The notes below the pieces were generated by a model. That model saw only the letters and a program-made list of their open reading frames with translations. It was not told the DNA's origin and made no database searches. 64,000 bases of DNA from Senegalia massiliensis (lineage in GTDB: Bacteria; Bacillota; Clostridia; Tissierellales; SIT17). The DNA is taken from the NCBI RefSeq assembly GCF_009911265.1, contig NZ_QXXA01000010.1:127454-191453 (forward strand), given 5' to 3'. Both the position numbers and the translations under genes were made by a program. Positions 25,340-34,289 of this stretch are shown piece by piece (within the stretch, counting starts at the first letter, position 1; every line of letters starts with the position of its first letter).

Positions 25340-26104
25340 ATGACAGCATTATTATTAGGGCTAGTTGCTTTTATAGCACAAAGTGAATATGCATTAGGAA
25401 CAAGCTTAATATCAAGACCTATTGTTACAGGTTTGTTTACTGGACTTGTGATGGGAGATGTTAAAGCAGGAATTATATTAGGAGCTACATTAGAGCTTGC
25501 TTTTATTGGTTCGTTTTCAGTAGGAGCTGCTATTCCACCAGATGTTGTTACTGGAGGAATATTGGGGACAGCATTTGCTATATCTTCGGGTGGAGGTGCA
25601 GAAACAGCATTATTATTAGGATTGCCAATAGCTACTCTTGTATTAGTTTTGAAAAATATATATTTGGGGTTTGTTTTACCTATAATTGCTCATAAAGCAG
25701 ATAAATATGCTGAAGAAGGCAACGCCAAGGCTGTTGGGAGGATGCATTTACTGGGTGGTTTTGGACTTTCATTGATGTTAGGTTTAATAGTTACAATCTC
25801 ATACTATACAGGAAGTGATGCAATTAAACAAGTTTTAGATGCTATACCAGCACCTATTCAAACTGGACTTCAAGTGGCAACAGGTTTAATACCTGCATTA
25901 GGTTTTGCAATGCTTGCTAGACTTATAATTAATAAGCAAGTGGCACCATATTTCTTTTTAGGATTTTTAATAGTAGCTTATTTGGATATATCAATTACTG
26001 GTATAGCACTGATAGGTGGAATTCTAGCATATATAATAGTGAATATTACGTCAAAACCACAAGTAGCAGCATATGATGGAGGTGTAGATGATGAAGACTT
26101 CTAA
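25340..26104 (+). CDS. gfrC: PTS mannose-family EIIC
   Basis: The protein has 254 residues and multiple membrane helices. Family features include GLFTGLVMGDVKAGIILGA and LELAFIGSFSVGAAIPPD, with GGILGTAFAI. It forms the translocation channel with IID. GGAGG precedes the ATG. Its end overlaps the IID gene by 17 bases. Confidence 0.9.
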   Translation: MTALLLGLVAFIAQSEYALGTSLISRPIVTGLFTGLVMGDVKAGIILGATLELAFIGSFSVGAAIPPDVVTGGILGTAFAISSGGGAETALLLGLPIATLVLVLKNIYLGFVLPIIAHKADKYAEEGNAKAVGRMHLLGGFGLSLMLGLIVTISYYTGSDAIKQVLDAIPAPIQTGLQVATGLIPALGFAMLARLIINKQVAPYFFLGFLIVAYLDISITGIALIGGILAYIIVNITSKPQVAAYDGGVDDEDF

Positions 26105-26918
26105 TAATGAAAATAATGTTAAAATAACAAAAAAAGATTTAAATAAGGTCTTTTGGCGTTCTTTTCTAATGGAATTTTCATGGAATTATGAAAGACAAAT
26201 GAATTTAGCTTATACTTATGCTTTAATTCCTATATTAGAAAAATTATATAAGAAAAAAGAAGATTTATCTGCTGCATTAAAAAGACATTTAGAATTTTTC
26301 AATACAACGCCACATATTGTAACTATGATGCTTGGAATATCTACTGCTATGGAAGAGCAGAATTCTGAAGATGAAAATTTTGATTCAGAATCAATTAACA
26401 CTGTAAAAGCATCTTTAATGGGGCCTTTAGCTGGAATTGGAGATTCATTTTTCTGGGGTACATTAAGACTTATTGCAACAGGTATAGGAACTTCACTTGC
26501 ACTTAAAGGAAACATATTAGGACCTATATTATTTATATTAGTATTCAATATTCCACATATTGCTATAAGATATTTTCTTACAGGAGCAGGCTATAAGATG
26601 GGTACTGGATTTTTACAAAAGCTTCAAGCTAAAGGTACTATGTCAAAATTGACACTGGGTGCAGCAATATTAGGACTTATGGTAATAGGCGGAATGAGTG
26701 CTGCACTTATTGATATTACAATACCAGCAACTATTGGGAGTGGTGATTCTGCAACATCAATTCAGGAGATACTTGATGGAATTATGCCAAAATTATTACC
26801 TTTAGGAGCATTTGGGGTAATATACTGGTTACTTGGAAAAGAAGTTAAGGCAACTACTATACTGTTAGGTATTGCTATATTTGGTATATTAGGTTCTTGG
26901 ATTGGTATTTTCGCATAA
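26088..26918 (+). CDS. gfrD: PTS mannose-family EIID
   Basis: The protein has 276 residues. KVFWRSFLMEFSWNYERQMN at the N-terminus and GPLAGIGDSFFWGTLR in the middle are characteristic of ManZ/EIID, which has a cytoplasmic N-terminal part and C-terminal membrane helices. GGAGGT at 26079-26084 serves ATG 26088 or 26091. The start lies inside the IIC gene, indicating translational coupling. Confidence 0.9.
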   Translation: MMKTSNNENNVKITKKDLNKVFWRSFLMEFSWNYERQMNLAYTYALIPILEKLYKKKEDLSAALKRHLEFFNTTPHIVTMMLGISTAMEEQNSEDENFDSESINTVKASLMGPLAGIGDSFFWGTLRLIATGIGTSLALKGNILGPILFILVFNIPHIAIRYFLTGAGYKMGTGFLQKLQAKGTMSKLTLGAAILGLMVIGGMSAALIDITIPATIGSGDSATSIQEILDGIMPKLLPLGAFGVIYWLLGKEVKATTILLGIAIFGILGSWIGIFA

Positions 26919-26941
26919 TCTATTTTAGATAGGAGATGTAT

Positions 26942-28015
26942 ATGAAAGAAACAATGATGACTTATATTAATGAACAAGAATCAATATGTAATGATATTCT
27001 TAATAAATATATAGAAAATAATATTGATTTTGAAAGAATAGTAAAAGAAAAAGGCAATAAAAAATGGCTTATTATAGCTACAGGCTCAAGCTTAAATGCA
27101 GTATTAAGTTCAAAATATTATATACAAAAAATATCAGGTATTACCATAGATATAATTGAGCCTTTTACTTTTATAAACTATGAAGAATTAGATAAAGATA
27201 TTGATATGGTATTAGCAATATCTCAAAGTGGCAAAAGTGCATCTACTATAGAAGCATTAAAAAAAGTTCACTATAATTATGAAAACATTACTACAGTATC
27301 TGTTACCTCAGATATTAATAGTAAAATAACGGAATATTCAGATGTAATTATTGATATAGGTTGTGGAATAGAAAAAGTTGGTTTTGTAACTAAAGGATTT
27401 ACTTCTACTGTATTAACTTTGATGTTAATGGGAATTTCTGCAGCTAAAGGCTTAAATAAATTATCAGCTTCAGAAGAAAAAAAAGAAATTAGAGAGTTTA
27501 ACAACTTAATAAATAAAATGCCACTGATCATTGAAAAAACTGAATACTTCTATAATAAATATAAAAATGAGCTTAATAAAATACCAAGATTTTCAATTAT
27601 TGGTTATGGACCTACATTTGGTGTTGCAAAAGAAGCTGAAACAAAATTTGCTGAAACAGTGAGAGTGCCTACACAAGGATTTGAGTTAGAAGCATTTATG
27701 CATGGTCCATATTTGGAAGTAGATAATAATTATGGAATATTCTTTATCTATTCAGAAAATAATCATTCTCAGAGAGCAGAAAAACTCAAAAAATATTTTT
27801 CAGATTATACTAATTATTGTTATGAAATAAGTACTAAAGTTAATCAATATGGAAAATATATTTCATTAGATATGGATATAGATGAATATAAAAGTCCGCT
27901 TTTATTAGTAATCGTATTTCAAGTTCTATCTTATAGAATTAGTGAAGGTAGAGGAATAGACTTAAGTAAAAAGATTTTTGAAGATTTTGATAATATTTTA
28001 AAAAGTAAAATTTAA
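26942..28015 (+). CDS. gfrE: SIS-domain sugar-phosphate enzyme (GfrE-like deglycase)
   Basis: The protein has 357 residues with two SIS domains: the first with ATGSSLNAVLSSKYY and ISQSGKSAST, the second with YGPTFGVAKEAETKFAET and FELEAFMHGPYLEVD. This is the GlmS isomerase / fructoselysine-6-phosphate deglycase family. ATG 26942 is chosen because AGGAG (26931-26935) would abut the upstream ATG 26936. Following PTS genes, it probably cleaves a 6-phosphorylated Amadori product, glucoselysine-6-phosphate by analogy to GfrE. The closest alternative is a glucosamine-phosphate deaminase. Confidence 0.75.
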   Translation: MKETMMTYINEQESICNDILNKYIENNIDFERIVKEKGNKKWLIIATGSSLNAVLSSKYYIQKISGITIDIIEPFTFINYEELDKDIDMVLAISQSGKSASTIEALKKVHYNYENITTVSVTSDINSKITEYSDVIIDIGCGIEKVGFVTKGFTSTVLTLMLMGISAAKGLNKLSASEEKKEIREFNNLINKMPLIIEKTEYFYNKYKNELNKIPRFSIIGYGPTFGVAKEAETKFAETVRVPTQGFELEAFMHGPYLEVDNNYGIFFIYSENNHSQRAEKLKKYFSDYTNYCYEISTKVNQYGKYISLDMDIDEYKSPLLLVIVFQVLSYRISEGRGIDLSKKIFEDFDNILKSKI

Positions 28016-28043
28016 TTAATTTTTAAAAAATAGGAGGACATAA

Positions 28044-29054
28044 ATGTTAAAATTCAACAAAGAAACTTATCTAAAAAATGCTAAATTAACATATGAAACA
28101 AGAGATATAATTGAAAAAGTAGCAGATGAAATATCTGATGAAGGATATAAAAACATATTTTTTATATCCGTAGGTGGTTCAATTGCTATTATGTGGCCTA
28201 TTCAGGAAATCTTGAAGCAAATTACAGATATACCTGTTTATTCTGAGCAAGCTGCTGAAGTAGTTTTGACTGGTCATAAACAATTAAGTAAAGACTCTAT
28301 AGTTATAATGGCTTCTAAATCAGGAGATACAAAAGAAACTTTAGAAGCTGCTAAATGGTGTAATAAAAATGGATATCGTGTAGTTTCATTAGTAGGAACT
28401 CCTGGAGCCCCTTTAGAAAGCCTTAGTAAATGGGCTATACCAAATAAAGCTTTAAATGGTGTGGAATTTGAATATATGCAATTATTTATGCTTATATTTA
28501 AATTACTAGCTAATAGAAATGAATTTCCTAATTATGAAAAATTTGCAACACAATTAGAAGGTTTACCTAAAAACCTATTAGAGGCAAAACAAAAATTTGA
28601 TCCTATAGCAGATGAAATAGCTGAAAAGTATCACGATGAACCTTATAATATTTGGGTAGGAGATGGAGAAATGTGGGGAGAAGTATATCTTTTCTCTATG
28701 TGTATATTAGAAGAGATGCAATGGGTAAGAACTAAGTCTGTATCTTCATCTGAATTCTTCCATGGAACACTTGAATTAGTGGAAAAAGGCGTTCCGGTAT
28801 TTCTTGTTAAAGGTGAAGGTTATCGTAGAAAAATAGATGATAGAGTAGAAAGGTTCTGTAGGCAATATACGGATAAATTAGTTGTAATAGATACAAAAGA
28901 TTATGAATTAAAAGGTATTGATGATGAATTTAGATGGATATTAGCTCCAACAATTTCAACTGCATTATTAGTAGATAGGTTAGCTCGTCACTATGAAAAA
29001 CATACAGGACATGATCTTGATATTAGAAGATATTATCGTCAATTTGATTATTAG
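28044..29054 (+). CDS. gfrF: Fructoselysine-6-phosphate deglycase-like SIS protein (GfrF/FrlB)
   Basis: The protein has 336 residues. SVGGSIAIMWP and MASKSGDTKET mark the first SIS domain. SSSEFFHGTLELVEKGVP and the C-terminal DLDIRRYYRQFDY resemble the FrlB family segments SGEFRHGPLEIVEPGVP and RRYYGGLVEY as I recall them. It should split fructoselysine-6-phosphate into lysine and glucose-6-phosphate. It is the last gene of the operon; a strong terminator follows. The lysine released could itself be fermented. Confidence 0.8.
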   Translation: MLKFNKETYLKNAKLTYETRDIIEKVADEISDEGYKNIFFISVGGSIAIMWPIQEILKQITDIPVYSEQAAEVVLTGHKQLSKDSIVIMASKSGDTKETLEAAKWCNKNGYRVVSLVGTPGAPLESLSKWAIPNKALNGVEFEYMQLFMLIFKLLANRNEFPNYEKFATQLEGLPKNLLEAKQKFDPIADEIAEKYHDEPYNIWVGDGEMWGEVYLFSMCILEEMQWVRTKSVSSSEFFHGTLELVEKGVPVFLVKGEGYRRKIDDRVERFCRQYTDKLVVIDTKDYELKGIDDEFRWILAPTISTALLVDRLARHYEKHTGHDLDIRRYYRQFDY

Positions 29055-29059
29055 ATTAT

Positions 29060-29107
29060 AAAATAAGGGTATAAACTAAGGTTTTATTTAGTTTATACCC
29101 TTATTTT
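29060..29107 (+). terminator. Terminator of the gfr-like operon
   Basis: Perfect 19-bp arms (29060-29078 and 29089-29107) around a 10-base loop, ending in a TTATTTT run. Confidence 0.88.
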
Positions 29108-29224
29108 AATCAAAATTATTTGTCGAAAACTGTCTAAAAATATCATATATTGTTCTAGGGAATAATGTAGAAAATATGCGGTTTATCTTGAATAGGATGG
29201 AAAATTAATGTAAAATATTATGTA

Positions 29225-31150
29225 ATGATTAAATACTTTAACTATGGAAGAAGGGGTAAGTTGGAAAAGAGAAGAAGAATAGCTTTATTACTTTTTGTAG
29301 ATATTATTCTTATAAGTACTGCATTTTTAGTTTCATTCTATTTAAGATTTGATGCAAATATACCTTTGAATATTATGAATATATATTTAGACAATATATT
29401 TGCTATAACTTTAATTAAAATTCTTATTTTTGGATATTTCGGAATATATAGTAGTCTTTGGAGATATGCAAGTATTGATGAGCTTGTTCAAGTTGTTATG
29501 GGAGTATTTCTTGCCAATACAGGTATGATTAGTTATTTATATATAGTTGATATTCATTTTCCAAGGAGTATTTACTTGCTAGTTTTAATATTAGATATTA
29601 TGTACATAGGCGGAGTAAGGTTTAGCTATAGGTTACTTAGGAAGATAAAAAATGAAAGGTTATTTAATGGAGAAAAGAGAAAACGCATAATGGTAGTAGG
29701 TGCAGGAGATGCAGGAGCTATGGTTATAAAAGAATTTAAAAACCACAGGGAACTTATGAGTGATCCAGTTGTTTTGATTGATGATAATAAATCAAAGAAA
29801 GGTAGAAAAATTCATGGTGTACCTGTTAAAGGTCAAAGGTACGATATAAAATCAGAGGCTCTAAAAAATAATATTGATGAAATAGTTATAGCTATTCCTT
29901 CATCAACTAAATCACAAATTAAAAGTATTATAGAAGAATGTAAAACAACAAAATGTAAGGTAAAAACTTTGCCAGGGATTTTTGAACTTATTGATGGTAA
30001 AGTAAGTGTAAAACAACTAAGAGAAGTGCAGATTGAAGATTTACTTGGACGTGATGAGGTTAAGCTTGACGCTGAAAAGATAAATCAGTACATAAAAGGA
30101 AAAAAAGTACTTATAACTGGTGGCGGTGGATCTATTGGTTCAGAATTATGTAGACAAATTGCAAAATATGATCCACAAGAGCTTATAATATTAGATATAT
30201 ATGAAAATAATGTATATGATCTTCAGAATGAACTTAAAAGAAAGTATGGTAGTAGTTTAAATTTAAATGTAAAAATAGCTTCAGTTCGTGATAGCAATAA
30301 AATAGATAATATAATAAATAATATAAAACCTAATGTAATTTTTCATGCAGCAGCTCATAAGCATGTACCATTAATGGAAGATAATCCTCATGAAGCTGTA
30401 AAAAACAATGTTTTTGGAACTTTTAATATTGCAAAGGCGGCATCTAAATTTGGTATAGAAAAATTTGTAATGATTTCTACTGATAAAGCAGTAAATCCTA
30501 CAAATATAATGGGAGCTACAAAAAGACTTTGTGAAATGATAGTTCAAGCTATTAATAAAAAGAGTAAAACTGAATTTGTAGCTGTAAGATTTGGTAATGT
30601 TCTTGGAAGTAATGGTAGTGTTATACCACTTTTTAAAAGACAAATTGCAGAAGGTGGACCTGTAACTGTAACGCATAAGGATGTTATAAGATATTTTATG
30701 ACTATACCAGAAGCAAGTCAATTGGTGCTTCAAGCTGGTGCTATGGCAAAAGGTGGAGAAATATTTGTACTTGATATGGGGGAACCTGTTAAAATTATGG
30801 ATTTAGCAAAAGATTTGATAACTTTATCTGGACTTGAAGTAGGTAAAGATATTGAGATTGATGTAGTGGGTCTTCGTCCTGGTGAAAAATTATTTGAAGA
30901 ATTACTTATGGATGAAGAAGGGCTAACATCTACAGAACATAATAAAATTCATGTTGGAAGACCTCTTTTTACTGATTATAATATATTAATAAAGAAATTA
31001 GATAAACTTGAAGATATAATGCATAATGGAACTGAATCTGATGTAAAAAAAGCAGTAGCAGAACTTGTTCCTACTTATAAAAAGCCAGAAGAAATAAATA
31101 ATGTAAGAGAGTTTAAAGGATTAAAGAAAACGGCACTTTCTTTAAATTAG
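29225..31150 (+). CDS. Membrane nucleoside-diphosphate-sugar 4,6-dehydratase (CapD/PglF type)
   Basis: The protein has 641 residues. Four membrane helices lie at about 18-140. A first Rossmann unit (MVVGAGDAGAMVIKEF, near 158) and a second extended SDR domain (VLITGGGGSIGSELCRQI, near 295) follow. STDKAVNPTNIMGATKR carries the catalytic TDK segment and the MGATK that replaces the usual YxxxK in inverting UDP-GlcNAc 4,6-dehydratases. It should make a 4-keto-6-deoxy sugar nucleotide for surface glycans. ATG 29225 lacks a good ribosome site; TTG 29261 after AAGGGG would give MEKRRRIALLL and may be the true start. Confidence 0.88.
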   Translation: MIKYFNYGRRGKLEKRRRIALLLFVDIILISTAFLVSFYLRFDANIPLNIMNIYLDNIFAITLIKILIFGYFGIYSSLWRYASIDELVQVVMGVFLANTGMISYLYIVDIHFPRSIYLLVLILDIMYIGGVRFSYRLLRKIKNERLFNGEKRKRIMVVGAGDAGAMVIKEFKNHRELMSDPVVLIDDNKSKKGRKIHGVPVKGQRYDIKSEALKNNIDEIVIAIPSSTKSQIKSIIEECKTTKCKVKTLPGIFELIDGKVSVKQLREVQIEDLLGRDEVKLDAEKINQYIKGKKVLITGGGGSIGSELCRQIAKYDPQELIILDIYENNVYDLQNELKRKYGSSLNLNVKIASVRDSNKIDNIINNIKPNVIFHAAAHKHVPLMEDNPHEAVKNNVFGTFNIAKAASKFGIEKFVMISTDKAVNPTNIMGATKRLCEMIVQAINKKSKTEFVAVRFGNVLGSNGSVIPLFKRQIAEGGPVTVTHKDVIRYFMTIPEASQLVLQAGAMAKGGEIFVLDMGEPVKIMDLAKDLITLSGLEVGKDIEIDVVGLRPGEKLFEELLMDEEGLTSTEHNKIHVGRPLFTDYNILIKKLDKLEDIMHNGTESDVKKAVAELVPTYKKPEEINNVREFKGLKKTALSLN

Positions 31151-31164
31151 AACGAAGAAAGTGC
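31133..31164 (-). terminator. Possible terminator for the small minus-strand gene
   Basis: A 10-bp stem (GCACTTTCTT with AAGAAAGTGC) encloses a 12-base loop. On the minus strand it is followed by a T-rich stretch. It overlaps both convergent stop codons. Confidence 0.45.
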
Positions 31165-31323
31165 AATTAGCGTTATACCAATAATTATTGGTACTATTAA
31201 AATAGATGATATTATGATAAGATTTGTTTTTTCTTCGTTTGTTAGAATATCAGAAGCTTCATAATATCCGTTTCTTTTTTTTCTTTTATGTATCTTTTTA
31301 AGAGTAGATTTTATATTTGACAA
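31147..31323 (-). CDS. Small single-pass membrane protein (58 residues)
   Basis: The TTG at 31321-31323 is preceded on the minus strand by GAGGTG with six-base spacing, giving MSNIKSTLKKIHKRKKRNGY and so on. A highly basic N-terminal half is followed by one hydrophobic helix (NLIIISSILIVPIIIGITLIAL) at the C-terminus. Longer in-frame starts up to 31395 exist but have no good ribosome site. I recognise no family. It is convergent with the dehydratase and divergent from the polysaccharide operon, so it may be unrelated to either. Confidence 0.5.
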   Translation of the reverse strand: MSNIKSTLKKIHKRKKRNGYYEASDILTNEEKTNLIIISSILIVPIIIGITLIALSSF

Positions 31324-31387
31324 TTTTTTCACCTCAGATAAAATACTATCAACAATAAAGATGAAATTAAATAGGTCCAAGGTCATA

Positions 31388-31410
31388 ATATTCAATATGT
31401 AATTGAATAT
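31388..31410. promoter_or_regulatory. Dyad overlapping the polysaccharide operon promoter
   Basis: Perfect 9-bp arms ATATTCAAT and ATTGAATAT are separated by ATGTA. The right arm contains the -35 box, so a repressor bound here would block transcription. Confidence 0.5.
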
Positions 31411-31431
31411 GATTTTAGTTAATTATATAAT
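31403..31431 (+). promoter_or_regulatory. Promoter of the Wzz/BY-kinase operon
   Basis: TTGAAT (31403-31408), a 17-bp spacer and TATAAT (31426-31431). Confidence 0.6.
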
Positions 31432-31474
31432 TAGTGTGAGAATAAAAAGGGACAAAATGTATGGAGGTAAATAG

Positions 31475-32155
31475 ATGGAAGAAATTGAATTAAGGGAACT
31501 GTTTTTTATTGTATGGAAAAAGAAATGGCTTATAGTTTTAATAACACTTATAAGTATAATAGCAAGTGCCATTATAAGCTTTTTTATATTACCTAGTGAA
31601 TATGAAACCTATACTACACTTATGGTAGGAAAATCTAAAGAATATTCAGGAATGAATCAAGGAATAGAATATAATGATGTGCTTTTAAACAAGCAGCTTG
31701 TGTCTACTTATGGTGAGTTAGCAAAGAGTAGAGCAGTTGGACAAAAGGTTATAGAAGATTTGGATTTAGATATGAGTCATGGAGCTTTTAGTGAAAAAGT
31801 GAATGTAAGTCTTGTAAATGATACTGAAATTATAAAAATAGTAGTAAGTCATAAAGATCCTGAAGAAACTGCTATAATAGCAAATAAAACAGCAGAAGTT
31901 TTCATGGAAGAAGTTAAAGAAAAAATGAAGATTGATAATGTTCAAGTTATAGATAAGGCTCTTGTACCAGAAGGACCAGTAAGTCCAAAGCCTATGTTAA
32001 ATATAGCAATAGCAGCTGTACTTGGAATAATGATTTCTGTATTTATTATATTTATTTTAGAATATCTAGATAATACTATAAAAACACCAAATGATGTAGA
32101 AAAGCATCTTGGTCTTCCTGTTATAGGAATGATACCAAAAACAGCGGATAAATAG
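31475..32155 (+). CDS. Wzz-family chain-length / tyrosine-kinase modulator protein
   Basis: The protein has 226 residues. Two membrane helices (about 19-39 and 170-192) flank an extracellular domain; the proline-rich segment VPEGPVSPKPMLNIAIAA before the second helix is typical of Wzz proteins. It corresponds to CpsC/YveK, the membrane activator of the cytoplasmic BY-kinase encoded next. It should control polysaccharide chain length and export. The kinase gene starts 10 bases downstream. Confidence 0.9.
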   Translation: MEEIELRELFFIVWKKKWLIVLITLISIIASAIISFFILPSEYETYTTLMVGKSKEYSGMNQGIEYNDVLLNKQLVSTYGELAKSRAVGQKVIEDLDLDMSHGAFSEKVNVSLVNDTEIIKIVVSHKDPEETAIIANKTAEVFMEEVKEKMKIDNVQVIDKALVPEGPVSPKPMLNIAIAAVLGIMISVFIIFILEYLDNTIKTPNDVEKHLGLPVIGMIPKTADK

Positions 32156-32164
32156 GAGGCAAAA

Positions 32165-32851
32165 ATGAGTAGATATAAAATAGTAACACATTATGATCCA
32201 AAATCTCCTATAGCAGAGGCATATAGGACGCTTAGAACAAATATACAGTTTTCAAATTTTGATAAAAAATTAAAATCAATTGTAGTTACAAGTGCAGGAC
32301 CTGGTGAAGGAAAAAGTACTACAGCTGTAAATTTAGCTGTATCTATGGCTCAAGATAATAAAGCTATACTTTTAATAGATTGTGATTTTAGAAAGCCTCA
32401 AATGCATAAATACTTTGCTACATCAAATAGGGCAGGAGTTACAAATATAATAGCTGAAGGAATGGAACAAGACTTAGCTTCAACTCATATAAAAGATTTT
32501 AAATTGGATGTATTACCATCTGGACCTATACCACCAAATCCCTCTGAACTTTTAGGTTCAAATAGAATGAAAGAATTTATAGAATCTATGGAAAATATAT
32601 ATGATATGGTTATAATAGATGCACCTCCTGTAGGAGTAGTAACAGATGCTTCTATAATATCTACATATGTTGGTGGCGTAATACTGGTTTGCGGTTCAGG
32701 ACAAGCTCATATTGAAGCATCAAAGCATGCAAAAGAGCTTATAACTAAAGTAGGAGGGAATATATTAGGAGTAGTATTAAATAAAATTCCTATGAACGAA
32801 GGTAGATATGCTGCATATAGTTATCAATCATATTATGGAGATTCAAAATGA
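32165..32851 (+). CDS. Bacterial tyrosine kinase (CpsD/YwqD type)
   Basis: The protein has 228 residues. Walker A is SAGPGEGKSTTAVN, Walker A' LLIDCDFRKPQMH, and Walker B VIIDAPPVG. The C-terminus carries a tyrosine cluster (RYAAYSYQSYYGDSK) for autophosphorylation. With the Wzz-like activator it forms a BY-kinase controlling exopolysaccharide or capsule synthesis. The stop overlaps the phosphatase start by four bases, so the kinase and phosphatase are produced together. Confidence 0.92.
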   Translation: MSRYKIVTHYDPKSPIAEAYRTLRTNIQFSNFDKKLKSIVVTSAGPGEGKSTTAVNLAVSMAQDNKAILLIDCDFRKPQMHKYFATSNRAGVTNIIAEGMEQDLASTHIKDFKLDVLPSGPIPPNPSELLGSNRMKEFIESMENIYDMVIIDAPPVGVVTDASIISTYVGGVILVCGSGQAHIEASKHAKELITKVGGNILGVVLNKIPMNEGRYAAYSYQSYYGDSK

Positions 32852-33636
32852 TAGATATTCATAGTCATATACTTCCATTTGTGGATGATGGTGCAAAAGA
32901 CATGGAAACTTCTATAGAAATGGCAAAAATAGCAGCTGAAGAAGGTATAAAGTATATATTTGCAACATCTCATTATATTGAGAATGAAGGATATAATGAT
33001 AAGAAATCCAATAAAGAAATATTAGATAAATTAAACAAAGAGATTTCACAAAGAAATATTGATATAAAAGTCTTACTTGGTCATGAAGTATATATATCAC
33101 CAAATATAATAGATTTAATTGAAGATGAAAAAATATCACTATTAGGCAATAGTAGCTATTTACTTATGGAACTGCCTATGGCTCAAATTCCTATATATTT
33201 AGAAGATATAATATATGAATTAAAACTAAAGGGAATCACCCCTATAATTGCTCATCCTGAAAGATACAGAGAGGTTAAGGAAAATCCTAATATACTTAGA
33301 AGGTTTATAGAATTAGGTGCTCTTATGCAGGTTAATTTAGGCTCACTAATAGGATATTATGGTGAAAATATTGCTAAGACTTCAAAGATATTAGTAAGTC
33401 ATAATATGATTCATTTTGTAGGAACTGATTCCCATTCTTTAAATAGAAGACCACCTAGAGCAAAACAGGCAATAAAAGTATTAAATAAAATATTACCTAA
33501 AGAAAAGGTAATAGATTTAATAGAGAATAATCCTATGAAGATAGTTAATAATATAGAGATAGAAGCTAATGAGACAATGGAATATAAAGAAAAAAAAGGT
33601 TTTAAGAGTATACTTAAAAATATGTTTAAAAAATAA
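32848..33636 (+). CDS. PHP-family tyrosine phosphatase (CpsB/YwqE type)
   Basis: The protein has 262 residues. The PHP metal site is seen in MIDIHSHILPFVDDG at the N-terminus, TSHYIEN, LGHEVY, AHPERY and GTDSHSLNRRPP. It dephosphorylates the BY-kinase tyrosine cluster. A basic C-terminal tail ends in LKNMFKK. It completes the Wzz-kinase-phosphatase trio; no glycosyltransferases are within the window. Confidence 0.92.
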   Translation: MIDIHSHILPFVDDGAKDMETSIEMAKIAAEEGIKYIFATSHYIENEGYNDKKSNKEILDKLNKEISQRNIDIKVLLGHEVYISPNIIDLIEDEKISLLGNSSYLLMELPMAQIPIYLEDIIYELKLKGITPIIAHPERYREVKENPNILRRFIELGALMQVNLGSLIGYYGENIAKTSKILVSHNMIHFVGTDSHSLNRRPPRAKQAIKVLNKILPKEKVIDLIENNPMKIVNNIEIEANETMEYKEKKGFKSILKNMFKK

Positions 33637-33735
33637 TATCCTTAAACCTCAAGATATGGAATAAATAACGGTTGTTTTTAGTAATATAATGATATAAACT
33701 ATTATTAGTACCAAGTCTTAATATGGAGTGATAAT

Positions 33736-34164
33736 ATGTTAGATAATATGGAAATACAAAAAATAATTCCTCATAGATATCCTTTTTTACTTGTGGATAA
33801 GATAGTAGAATTAGAAGAAGGAAAAAAAGCTATAGGTATAAAAAATGTAACAATAAATGAACCTTTTTTTCAGGGGCATTTTCCAAATAATCCACTTATG
33901 CCAGGGGTTTTAATAGTCGAAGCTATGGCACAAGTAGGAGCAGTTGCTGTCATGACCCTTAAAGAGAATAAAGATAAGTTGGCAGTTTTTACTGGTATAG
34001 ATAAGATTAGATTTAAAAGACAAGTTAGACCAGGAGATACTTTAAAAATGGAAGTGGAACTGATTACTATGAAAAGAGGAATAGGCAAAGCGAATGCTGT
34101 AGCAAAGGTAGAGGGAGAGATAGCTTGTAAAGGAACATTAATGTTTGGAATAATTGATAATTAA
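33736..34164 (+). CDS. fabZ: 3-hydroxyacyl-ACP dehydratase
   Basis: The protein has 142 residues, the family length. The hot-dog fold active site shows His48 ([14 protein letters not shown]) and Glu62 ([11 protein letters not shown]), with the substrate motif [11 protein letters not shown] at the start. It dehydrates 3-hydroxyacyl-ACP in fatty acid synthesis. It stands alone, away from other fab genes, between the polysaccharide phosphatase and a signalling protein, with its own terminator, so expression is probably independent. Confidence 0.93.
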   Translation: MLDNMEIQKIIPHRYPFLLVDKIVELEEGKKAIGIKNVTINEPFFQGHFPNNPLMPGVLIVEAMAQVGAVAVMTLKENKDKLAVFTGIDKIRFKRQVRPGDTLKMEVELITMKRGIGKANAVAKVEGEIACKGTLMFGIIDN

Positions 34165-34169
34165 TATTT

Positions 34170-34199
34170 AAAAAGACAGACTTTGTTCTGTCTTTTTTT
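34170..34199 (+). terminator. Terminator after fabZ
   Basis: AAAAAGACAGA pairs with TCTGTCTTTTT around a 6-base loop and is followed by Ts. Confidence 0.88.
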
Positions 34200-34289
34200 A
34201 ATATTAATTATATGATATATTTAGTATGGGGAGAATACAAATTGTGATATATATCGACAGAAAATTATAAGTAGTAAAGGGGGGACTTT

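Noticed and set aside
30371..30733. Minus-strand open frame inside the sugar-nucleotide dehydratase gene
   Set aside because: It lies wholly within a well-supported gene, has Lys/Tyr/Phe-rich composition from antisense reading and no recognisable domain.
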